Translations under genes and position numbers: made by a program
NCBI GenBank assembly: GCA_009469665.1
Contig: SSTB01000030.1
Location: forward strand, 1 to 24,692
Source of the DNA: Azonexaceae bacterium
GTDB lineage: Bacteria > Pseudomonadota > Gammaproteobacteria > Burkholderiales > Rhodocyclaceae
DNA length: 24,692 bases
Reading direction: 5' to 3'
The notes under the pieces: model-generated
The model's database searches: none
What the model was told of the DNA's origin: nothing
The model's input: only the letters and a program-made list of their open reading frames with translations
Part shown: piece after piece, positions 13,211-23,300 of the stretch
Numbering within the stretch: the stretch's first letter is position 1
How the letters are laid out: each line of letters opens with the position of its first letter

Positions 13211-13274
13211 GAATGCGAACGCGATATTGATATATCACGTTCTGCCTATATACAGCGTGATGACACAACGCTAA
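13211..13274 (+). repeat. duplicated 64-bp promoter module, copy 2
   Basis: This is the partner of 11918-11981. The palindrome TGATATATCA lies at 13228-13237 and the conserved ATGACA at 13260-13265. The differences are mostly outside the palindrome, the -35 box and CTATATACAG, as expected if those parts are under selection. Confidence 0.8.
13227..13254 (+). promoter_or_regulatory. candidate promoter with palindromic operator, copy 2
   Basis: TTGATA (13227-13232) and TATACA (13249-13254) are 16 bases apart, as in copy 1. It would drive the 50-aa ORF, paralogue B, the lipase-RTX gene and possibly the glycosyltransferase as one unit, since gaps between these genes are 6 bases or less. Confidence 0.5.
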
Positions 13275-13373
13275 ATTGAGTCCCGATTCAAAGAACCCGA
13301 ATGCGGCCGCGGCTTCCATCTCGGTCACGGGAGTGCCATTCCCTGCTGCGCAAGCCACTGGAGACAAAATCGC

Positions 13374-13526
13374 ATGAAAGCCTATCGCCGATTCGTCCTT
13401 GCCACCCTGTTGCCAGCCTGTTGGTCAAGCGCCCTCAACGCCCGCAACCCCGGCGCCACCGCCACCTACGCCGATAGATTCCTGGTTGGCGCAAGCAACG
13501 GCGAGGCATGGGAGTGCGCGGCATGA
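13374..13526 (+). CDS. small 50-aa ORF with signal-peptide-like N-terminus
   Basis: Reading from the ATG at 13374 gives 50 codons beginning MKAYRRFVLATLLPACWSSA. A basic start followed by a hydrophobic run and LPAC looks like a signal peptide, perhaps with a degenerate lipobox; ALNA could be a signal peptidase I site instead. GGAG lies about ten bases upstream. The stop overlaps the preferred ATG of paralogue B (ATGA at 13523-13526), which favours real translation and coupling. The rest (about 30 residues) has no recognisable motif. It may be a true small exported protein, a leader whose translation controls paralogue B, or a remnant of a broken gene. Confidence 0.45.
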   Translation: MKAYRRFVLATLLPACWSSALNARNPGATATYADRFLVGASNGEAWECAA

Positions 13527-14356
13527 GACCGCTACCTTTCGCGAACTGCCTCCAGGGCGCGCTGTTCTTCCTGTTGATGCTAACGGAGCCGGCCAGCCTG
13601 CCGGCCGCCGATGACGCCAAGACGCGCCTGCAAAAAGCCGAGGCCCTGTTCCAGGAACGCTGCAAGACGGCCGGCGAGTTCATCCACCGGACGGCGGACA
13701 ACGTGGAAGGCCTCTTCCTCATGAAGCTGCGGCCCAACCGGATCAACTACCAGGATCAGTTCGCGATGGATGATCCGTATGGGAACGACATAGGCGGTGA
13801 TGGGTACATCATTAATTTTTTACGTGGAAGAAATGCCAAGGGCTCACTGGTCGACCAAGGGAATTCAACCAACGGCTACCGCTACGTCGAAGCCGTCGAT
13901 CCCAATGATGGGAAGCGGTATCGGTATACCGGTTCCATGAAAATCGTGGGACGCAAAGATGCGAGTGCGCCAAACATTCAGGTGGAACTGAAGCGGAATC
14001 CGAACTACGACCTCAACAACTACGCGTTCATGCTGGACCGCGTTCACACCACCGATCAGCCCCTCCGCTACGGTGTCACCTACGACGACATATCCACCCG
14101 CGAAGACCGCGACTACTGGATTGCCGGCAGTTCCCTCAAGGTCATCGATCTGAAGACCCAGGAAGTCATGGCCGAGCGTATCGGCTACATGATGGATCGG
14201 GGTCAGGGGAATATCTCGGGCGGACGAGCACCATGGCTACTCGCGGCCTTCCACGCCTGCCCTGCATTCCCCGCAACACCAGGCGGCCAGCCGTTCAAGA
14301 TGCGTCAAACCCGCGATTTTGTTGAAAAAGTCCTTCACATCAAGCAGGAGAAATGA
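13523..14356 (+). CDS. exported protein of unknown function, paralogue B
   Basis: From the ATG at 13523 the product is 277 aa with a cleavable signal peptide (hydrophobic LQGALFFLLMLTEPASLPA, cleavage near residue 26), so it should be periplasmic or secreted. The frame also has an ATG at 13508, but 13523 has GGGAG eight bases upstream and overlaps the stop of the 50-aa ORF. The mature part has FQERCKTAGEFIHRTADNVEG, FLRGRN, KRYRYTGSMKIVG, ELKRNPNYDLNNYAF, RYGVTYDDISTREDRDYWI and DLKTQEVMAERIGYM. It is a paralogue of the 12028 gene. Similar proteins are, to my memory, scattered in proteobacteria as hypotheticals. One base separates its stop from the lipase-RTX start, suggesting a cognate partner, possibly an immunity protein, chaperone or inhibitor. 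This is inferred. Confidence 0.8.
   Translation: MRPLPFANCLQGALFFLLMLTEPASLPAADDAKTRLQKAEALFQERCKTAGEFIHRTADNVEGLFLMKLRPNRINYQDQFAMDDPYGNDIGGDGYIINFLRGRNAKGSLVDQGNSTNGYRYVEAVDPNDGKRYRYTGSMKIVGRKDASAPNIQVELKRNPNYDLNNYAFMLDRVHTTDQPLRYGVTYDDISTREDRDYWIAGSSLKVIDLKTQEVMAERIGYMMDRGQGNISGGRAPWLLAAFHACPAFPATPGGQPFKMRQTRDFVEKVLHIKQEK
14346..14350 (+). promoter_or_regulatory. Shine-Dalgarno of the lipase-RTX gene (AGGAG)
   Basis: AGGAG sits inside the last codons of paralogue B and seven bases before the ATG at 14358. It selects that ATG over the TTG 39 bases upstream in the same frame, and lets ribosomes finishing paralogue B restart. Confidence 0.75.
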
Positions 14357-14357
14357 C

Positions 14358-17300
14358 ATGCCGACCATTGCGGACTACTTGAAATACGCAAACCTCCAGA
14401 TGGCTGCGGAGGCATTCCTGGTGGATGGCCTGGGAATTCCGCTGACTGGCACAGAATTCACGCGAGCGCTGACGACAGGCAACAACCACGCCTCCCGCTT
14501 CACCTCTTCCGAAGCGGCCAAATTTGTCGATCCAGCCACGGGCTGGACACTACTTGACCAGAGGGCGAACACCGCCACAGGCTTCTCCGGCACCCTATTC
14601 GTGAACAACCAGACCGGTGAACTCGTTGTCAGCTTCCGCTCCACCGAATTCATCGACGACGCTGCCCGCGACAACGAAGCGACCAACAAGCTGGAGATCG
14701 GCGACTTCGGTTTTGCCTTCGGCCAGCTGGCCGATATGGAACAGTGGTACGCCGAACTGAAACGCGCCGGAGGGCCGCTCAAGGGCAAGGCCTTTTCCGT
14801 CACTGGTTACAGCCTGGGCGGGCATCTGGCGACGGCATTCAATCTCCTGCATCCCGGCGCCGCCGCCCAGGTCATCACCTTCAATGGCGCCGGCATCGGC
14901 AAGATCGGTGACGGCAGCCTCGAAAGCACCTATGGCGGCCTGCCGCGAATGGTGGCGCGCTTCCAGGAATTGCTCAATCAAGCCAGAGATACCGGCAATC
15001 TTGAAGCCAAATTCACCACCCCGGAAGCGCTCACCGCCTACCGGGCGATCAAGAGCCTCATTGCCGCCAACCGCGGGGTGCCCACCGCCGCAATGGATTC
15101 GGCCATTCCCCGGAACGAATGGGCAAATCTCTCTTCCCTCGCCCAGCAGGAACTCACCCGCCTGGGTAACGCTCTGGCCACTGCCGCCAAAGTCGCGGGC
15201 GAAGCGGCCAGGGTGCCCTTACTCTCGTCCGGGGGTGTGGAAGCAAGCAGTCCGAAAGACGTGCCGCTCGCCGAAATCGCCGCGGCCTCCCTCGACTATC
15301 AGCTTGCCGTTCGCCTCACCTCCGCTGAATTCAGTACAGAGGCGCTCTCGATTCCGGTCAGCGCAGCGAACATCTGGTTTGGCAAGACCAGGGGGGAAGG
15401 TGCATCGAGCATCACCAACCAGTACGACCTGGTCGGAACCGAAACGACTACGATTCCGACGGGCATGGTTTCCAACTGCCAGTACCACTACGGAATTGAC
15501 GCCCACGTGTTCATCGAAGATCAGCCGCTGTATCGGGGCAACGCCCCGAGCGAAGCGGCCAAGACGTCGAGAGCAAATTCTGGTGTAAAGCTATTCGTCT
15601 CCGGGTACAACGAGAACGACTTCGGCGACACCCACAGCCTCGTCCTCATCGTCGATTCCCTGAACGTCCAGAACCTGCTCAAGACCCTGGCGCCCGAAAG
15701 CAGCCAGGACCAGATCGAAACCCTCTTCAAGGCGGCCTCGGCCGCCAGGGCCAGATCGGACGCCGGCACGCAAGGCAAAGCCGAAGGCGACGTTCTGGAA
15801 AACATTCTTGATGGGCTCTCCCGCTTGTTCCTGGCGGTCGATCCCCTGACCCGCAACGACAACGCAAGGAACGGCGACGACCTGCTCACCGGCAACACCT
15901 GGGCCGATCCCGACCATCGGGCCAGGTTCTACACTGCGCTCGACGCCGTGGCTCGCACGATCCAGGATGGTGAACTCGCTGGCAAACTCACCCTCTCTCT
16001 CCCCGAGGCCGCCCTGGCGACCGCCGCCCGCACCGACTTCGCCGCCTTCCTCACCCTGCTCACCGGCTCCCCGGTGGCCCTCCGCGCCAAGACCGGGGAA
16101 GAAGAAGCCGTCAACGCCGCGCTGGGCGCGGTCTGGGCCGATGTAGACGGCATCGATGTCTACGCTGGCTGGCTGGCCGACCAAGCGCTTACCCAGGCCG
16201 AGCGGGCCGCTGGACTGGGCAACACCACCGACGCATTCCTCCAGGACCGCGCCGCCTACCTGGGCTGGGTGAGTACGGCGAATCTCTCCAACCTTCCGGA
16301 AACCTCCGGCAGGACCGTCATTGATACCAGGCCATTCGATTTCCAAGAGGTTCGCAACCGGGAATTCACCCAGTTGGACGCGTCCCCCGGCTTGGGCCAT
16401 ACCTACTTCGTCCGGGGCAGCATCATCGGCGGCACCAGCAGGATCATCTTCGGCGCCGGCGATGCCGACGCCCTCACCGGTGGCCACGAAGCCGACCACC
16501 TCTACGGCGGCGCCGGTGACGACACCCTCTCCGGTGCCCAGGGCAACGACTGGCTGGAAGGCCAATCCGGTGCCGACACCCTGCTCGGCGGCGAAGGCCG
16601 GGACACCCTCCTCGGCGGGGCCGGGGACGACCTCCTGGAAGGCGGCTCCGAAGCCGACCTGCTCCGGGGCGGCGCCGGCGACGACACCCTGTGGGGGGGC
16701 GGGGGCAGTGACACCCTGGCGGGCGGTCTGGGGGACGACACCTACACCCTCATCGCCGGCGATGGCATGGACTGGATCGAAGATGCCGATGGCGAGGGCC
16801 GCATCCGTCTGGGCGATGTCGTGATCGGCGATGCCGCCGGAGCCATCGCCTACGTCGGGCCTCGCGTCTGGCGCCAGACCATCGGCAACGTGCTGATCAA
16901 CTACGTCCTCTCCACCGCCGTGGATTCCCAAGGGGCGACGCGGGATTTCCTGACCCTCCAGAGTTCGGCGGGCATCGGCGCCTATCTCACCCAATGGACC
17001 CAAGGCGCCCTCGGCATCACCCTCCCCGGCGCCCCGGTCCTGGTCGATCCGCTGCCCGATACCGTGCCGCTCGAAACCGTGCACCGCACCCTGACCGGCA
17101 TTCCCGACGTGGTCTATACCGGCTACATCCTGGCCGAGGGCAACCAGGAGGTCAGCGCCGGCGCCGATCCCCTGTTCACCGATCCCTGGCGCAACCCGCT
17201 GGGCGTTTCGGGCAACAACCTCATCACCGGCAGTACTGGCAATGACGTTCTGGGCAGCGGGCATGGCAACAGCGTCCTGATCGGCCACGGGGGGCAGGAT

Positions 17301-20300
17301 CTCCTTTTCGTTCTCGATGGCAACAGCCGTCTTTACGCCGGGGACGAGACCGACCTCGCCACCGCCCTGGAGCAGAGCCGCAGCGCTTCCGCCACCGGAG
17401 CGCCGGGGTCGGTTTTTCTTACCGGCAATGGCAACAGCACGGTGGTCGGCAGTTCCGGCAACGATCTCATGCTCTTGGGCAACGGCAACCACGTGGCGGT
17501 CTTGGGGCCGGGCAACAACCTCCTCGTCACCGGGGTGGATGCCTTCGTCCCCAACAACGTCACCACCCTGGGCTGGTCGGTCACGGCCTCCAGTGACAAT
17601 CCCCTGGACATCGACATCGACTGGGGCCGGGTGATGCTCGATGGCCGCGGCCCCCTCCTCCCCGAGGCTTACGACGGAAATGTAGCCTATCAGCAGACGG
17701 TGGGCTCCATCGAGGAGGTGCGGATTCACGCGCCCGGCTCCGGCAACAACGTGATCTACGCCGGCACCGGCCAGGACACGATCCTCCTGGGCAACGGCAG
17801 CAATCTGGTCATCGGCGGGGCCGGCCGCACGACGGTTTTCGGGGGGACGGGGGCGGATACGGTCTATGGCGGCACGGGGAACCTGGCCGCCGCCGGGCGG
17901 GGCGGGGACGATTCGCTCATCGGCGGGACGGGCAACGATCTCCTGCTGGGTGGCGGGGGCAACGATGCCCTCTTCGGGGGGTACGGCAACGACAGGCTCG
18001 AAGGCGATGGCGCCCTGACGCCTGCGGGGCTATCCGGAGATGACGTCCTCGACGGCGGAGCGGGGGACGATGTCCTCTTCGGCAACGAGGGCCAGGACAC
18101 CCTCGCCGGGGGATCGGGGGAGGACCGGCTCTACGGTGGCGAGGGCAACGACACCCTCACCGGCGGCAGCGGGATGGACGTGCTGCGGGGCGAGGCGGGA
18201 GACGACACCTATGTCTTCGCGCTGGGCGATAGCCGGCCCAATGCCCTGGGCGAGACCGATACGGTGGACGATGCCCTGGGGACGAACCGCATCGTTCTGG
18301 AGGGGGTGGGATCGGGTTCGACAGGAAACGGGGATCTCGTCATCACCCGGGAGGGCGAGGCCCTCCTTCTCAGCCGCGGGCAGGATCGGATCTTCGTGCT
18401 GGGGGGCTTCACCGGGGCGGTGGCGTCCTATGGCTTTGCTGACGGCTCCAGTCTGGGCTACCGCGAGATGATCGCCCGCTACGGTCAATTCAACGCCAGC
18501 CAGACCACGACGCAGGCCGGGGCCGATCTGGTGGGCGGGGCCCGGAACGATACCCTGGTGGCCAGCGGCGGGGGGAGCACCCTGCGGGGCGGACGGGGGG
18601 ACGACGTGCTGGCCGGGGACGGGGGCAACAATACCTATGCCTTCGCCTGGGGGGATGGGCGGGATCGCCTGGTGGACACGAGTCCCCGCACCGATGCCGC
18701 CGGTTCGGCCCTGCCCAATACCTTGCGCTTCGATGCGGGCGTCTCGGCCGCCGACCTGCGCCTGCGCCTGGAGGGCAATGCGCTGGTGGTGGCTTTGGGG
18801 GACGACGGGGCGGGGGGTGAGGTGTGGATCGAGGGCGTCTCGCCCGAGAATCCTTGGGCGGCGCCCATCGAGCGTTTTGTGTTTGCCGATGGATCGGTCC
18901 TCGGCCTGGCGGAACTGCTGGGGGACGGCTTCTCGGGGACGGAGGCGGACGAGGTGCTGTGGGGCACGCCGGCGGCCGACCGTCTGGACGGCGGCGGCGG
19001 CAGGGATACGATCCTGGCCGGCGAGGGGGACGATACCCTGAGCGGCGGTGCCGGCGACGATGTCCTGGCCGGGGGGGCGGGAGCCGACTGCTTCGTGATC
19101 GACGGCCTGGGCGATGACACGGTGCAGGATTTCATGGCCGGCGACCGAATGGTGTTCGGGGAGGGAATCTGGCCCGAGGGGCTGACCGCCCGGGCGACGA
19201 CCGGCAGCGATGGCCGCCCGGCGCTCCGGCTGGCCTTGGGGGAAGGCAGTGTGGTGCTGGAGGGGGGCTTCGCCGCCCCCGCCGGAACGTTTGCCTTCGC
19301 CGACGGGCAGAACCTTTCCCTCGTCGAGGTCCTGCAGCGCGGGACGGCCCAGCGCACCACCCTCGTGTGCAGCGGGGGAAACTTCGTGTTCAGCGCCACG
19401 GCCGCGGATACCCTGACCGCCAGCGGCGGCGACGATACCCTGTCCGCCTGGGGCGATGGCGCCCAACTCCTGGGGGGGAGCGGCGAGTCGCTCCTGGAAG
19501 CCCATGGCGACGGCAGCACCCTGGTGGGGGGAAGCGGCCACGACACCCTGTCCGCCTGGGGCGACGATTGCGTCCTGGTGAGCGGCCCGGGGGTGGTCGA
19601 GATGGTGTCCGCGGGGCAGAACACGCGCTATGTGTTGTACCCGGGGACTTCCGCCACCCTGCACGACGCGGGGCGCGGTGCGGCCACGCTTTGGCTGCCG
19701 GAAACCCTGGCGCTGACGGACTTCTCCGTCAGCCGGGCCGGCGACGATCTTCTGCTGGCCGCCCGCTCGGGGGGTACCCTGGTCACGCTGCAAGGCTATT
19801 TCTCCGCCCCGGCCGAAGAACGCGGCTGGGTCGTGCTGGGGGGCGACGGCAGCGCCCGCCTGCTGGATGACTGGGTGGGATCGGAACTCGCGGCAGGCGA
19901 TTACGCAGCCGACGTGGCCGCAGCGGAAGACGCCTTCGCGGCGGGTCTGGCGGCCGACCTCCAGACCCGGGGTCGCCGGGGGGCGGCCCTCGGCGGTCTG
20001 GCGGGCCTCGACGCCGGCGAGGGGGTGGAGGTTCCCAGTCTGGGGTATTCCGTCCCCGTGGGCAGCTACCGCTTCGGCGGGCTTACCCAGGACAGCGCTG
20101 CCCTCGCCGCCGGCGAGACGCGCCTCTCGCCTTCGCTTGAGGATGAGGTCGCGGTGACCACGGTGCGCCAGACGGTGAGCTATACCATCCCGGGCTACAG
20201 CGTGAGCACAACCCTTCCCGGCGCATCCCGGATCGTCTCCCTGCCGCTGGGCTCGCTGCCGCCGGTGGCCTCCGGGGCGACGGTGAGCCTCCTCGGCCAC

Positions 20301-23300
20301 GTGGGGGTGGCGGGCGGGCAGACCCTGTATTTCCAGGCCGGCGATCACCCGGAACTCGACCCGCGTTTCCAGGGGGGCGCCGGGGTCTCTTCCCGCTATC
20401 TGGTGCGCTACCCGGGCACCCAGGAGACCCTCTCGGTCGCGTCTTCTTCCGGCACCCGGACGGCCGAGGTGCAACAGGCCCTGGTGGAACGGAACGTCAC
20501 CCTGCATCGCCTGACGGGGGACGACGCCGACCACACGGTCCTCGCCGAAAGCCCCTTTTTCGGTACCCTGCGCCTGGGGGCCGGGGACGACGTGGTCAAC
20601 CTGGGGTCCAGCGCCGCCGAAGCGGGGGACTGGCTCTCGGGCGGGGGGGGGATGCCCTCCTTCGCCGCCCTGCGCGCCCAGGGCATGGGCGCCTTCGTCA
20701 GCGCGGGGGGCGGCAACGACACCATCGTGGGCACCGACGGCAACGACGGGCTGGCCGCCGGTAGCGGTCATGATGTCCTCGACGGAGGGCGCGGGGCGGA
20801 TACCTATTACGCGCCTCTGGCGGCGGATTCGCTCACGGTCATCCGCGATTCCGGCGACCCGCAACCCCATGTGGATTTTATGATGTACGGCGGCTTTCCC
20901 CTCGATACCCTGGTGCTTCCCGATGGGGTGCGTCCTGAGGATCTGAGCGTCGCGGTGTTCGACGATCCGGAAAACCCCGGCCTGCAACTTCTGCAGATCC
21001 GCTATCAAGAGGGCAATATCCTGGTGGCCTTCGCCCCGCCGCCGTCGCCAGGCTGGACGGGTCTGGCCACCGAGGCGGGCCTGGGGGTGGAACGCTTCCA
21101 GTTCGCCGACGGAACCGTGCTGAGCCGCGAGGCGCTCATCGCCCGTGCGGCGGCGTTGAGCAACGCTTCCGCCCCCACGGTGGCGCTGGCCGGGTGGGAC
21201 GTGCAGGCGGGGGAGACCCTTGCCGTGGCCGGCCTGCTCACGGCGGTCGATGCGGATGGCAATGGCCTGGCCCGTATCCAGGCCCGGCTGGAGGGTTCGG
21301 GCGATGGCGCCCTGCTCCTCGACGGGGTGGCGCAGGAAGCCGGAGCGCTTCTCGACCTCGCCATCGCCGATGTGAACGACCTGGCCTACCGCGGCGGCGG
21401 CGCCGGCAGCGAGAATCAGCTTTTCATCCGGGCCTTCGACGGAGGACGCTGGAGCGACTGGACGAGCAGCCGGCTGGCCGTGCGCACGGGTGCCACGGTG
21501 CTGGCCCCCGAGCAGGATACGGCGACGAATTTCGTTCCGGTTCTGCTTGCCGGATATATCAGCGCCCAGTCTCCGGTAGGCGCGGCCATTCAGCGCTTCG
21601 AGATTCTCGATCGGCGCGACGGCGCGGGGCGCGTATTGCTCGATGGCCTCCTCCCGGATGAGGCCAGCTTCGTCGTGGCGGCGGAAAACCTCGAGCGGGT
21701 GCGCTTCCTGGCCATGGCGGCCGGGGAACCCGATACGGTGATGATTCGCGCCGACGACGGGGCCGGCTGGGGGGCCTGGACCTCGCTGGCGCTCGCCGGC
21801 GAGGACGAGGGCGTGGTGCTCAGGGCGGGCACGGCGGGGGAAAGGGTCGAGGGCGGCAGCGCGGAAGGCATCCTGGTCGCCCGGGCCGACAACACCCTGG
21901 CCTCGGGCAGCGGAAGGCAGACTTTCTTTCTGGGGCTGGGAAGCGGCACCACCCAACTGTACTCCTCAGCCAGGGCCGACCCGGACGTGATCCGCTTCGG
22001 CGCCGGGGTGACCCTCGAATCCATCCGCGCCCGGGTCAGCGGCAACGACTTGGTGCTTGAATTCGGCAGCCAGGGCGACCGGGCCATCGTGCACAACTTC
22101 CAGGGGGGTGTCGCGGGCGGTGCCTGCCTCATTGGAAGTTTCGAAACCTGTGATGCCGGCTACGCCACCTTTTCCCGTAGCGCCCTGGGCGAAACCCATT
22201 GGCGCAGTTTCGATGCCGAGGGCAACCCGCTGGCAGACGCCTGGACCAGGAGCAACGGAACCGTGGGCCAGGACCGCTACTTTGAGGACGGCAGCCGGGA
22301 GCGTACCCTGAGCTACAGCGCCGGGGCGGTGCGCTATGAGTCGGTGGAGATGCGCTCGGCGGATGGTTCCACCCATAGCGTGCGGCAGGGCAGCGACGGA
22401 AGCCAGCAGGTCGAAGACTTCGACGCCCGCACCGGCGCCGTCCACTCCACCGGGGTCGTGGTCCGCTCGGACTCCCGCATGAGTTACGACAAGTCGGGTT
22501 CCGGAACGGGCGATTGGGCGTCCCTGATCACCACCACTTACGCCAATGGTTCCTCCAGCGCATTCAGCAACGCTCACAGTGCTGACGGCACAAATCGCAG
22601 CGGATGGCAGCTTGCCGACGGTTCCGCGGGCTACGACGTGCGCGACAGCAGCGGGCGACAGATCGCGACCGGCACGGTGAGCGCCGACGGGCGCGCCACC
22701 TTGCGCACCGGAGGGAACAGCCTCCTGACCGGCAGCGCCGCGGCCGACACCCTGAACGGCGGGGCCGGCAACGATTTCCTGGCCGGCGGCCGGGGCGACG
22801 ATCGTGTCTCCCTGGGGGCAGGCCGCGATCTGGTGGCTTTCAACGCGGGAGATGGCCACGACCGGATCGTCCTTGGCAGCGATGGCGGCGACAGCGTCAG
22901 CCTGGGCGGCGTGTCCTTCGATTCGGACCTCTGGTTCTCGCGCTCCGGCAACGATCTGGTCCTGGGGGTCAGCGAAGAAGACAGCCTGACCTTCGAAGAT
23001 TGGTACGCCGCGGGCAGCCGCCGGGGCATCACCTCCTTGCAGATCATTGCCCCGGCCGTCATGGCGGCGTCCTGGCCCGAATCCTCGCCCGTCACCCGCT
23101 TCGACTTCCAAGATCTGGTCGACCATTTCGACGCGGCCCAGCACGAATCCCCCGGCCTCCAGGCCTGGAACTTCCCCCGCTCCCTGCTGGAAGCTTCGGC
23201 GGAAGGGAGTGCGGAAAACGCCCTGGGCGGCGGCCTGGCCTTCCACTTCGGCCGGCACGGAAATTTCGCGGGCGTCAGCATGGCTTCGGCCCAATCGGTG

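Larger units (their letters stand above)
13033..13373. other. gene-free stretch carrying the second promoter module
   Basis: These 341 bases between paralogue A and the 50-aa ORF contain promoter module copy 2 (13211-13274) and otherwise no convincing gene. Short open frames on both strands have no conserved features and run through the promoter. No hairpin with a T-run is visible after paralogue A, so read-through from it into the next genes is possible. Confidence 0.6.

Noticed and set aside
13020..13274. 84-codon plus-strand ORF after paralogue A
   Set aside because: It runs through the duplicated promoter module and has no recognisable features.
15591..17729. 712-codon minus-strand open frame
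   Set aside because: Antisense shadow of the lipase-RTX gene with biased G/V/A composition and no motif.
18030..21956. 1308-codon open frame on the minus strand inside the RTX gene
   Set aside because: It mirrors the high-GC codon pattern and glycine-rich repeats of the plus-strand RTX gene, has no family motif and is low-complexity.
16450..22830. CRISPR-like periodic DNA
   Set aside because: The periodicity is 27 bases in frame and codes for GGxGxDxLx nonapeptides; there are no identical repeats with unique spacers.
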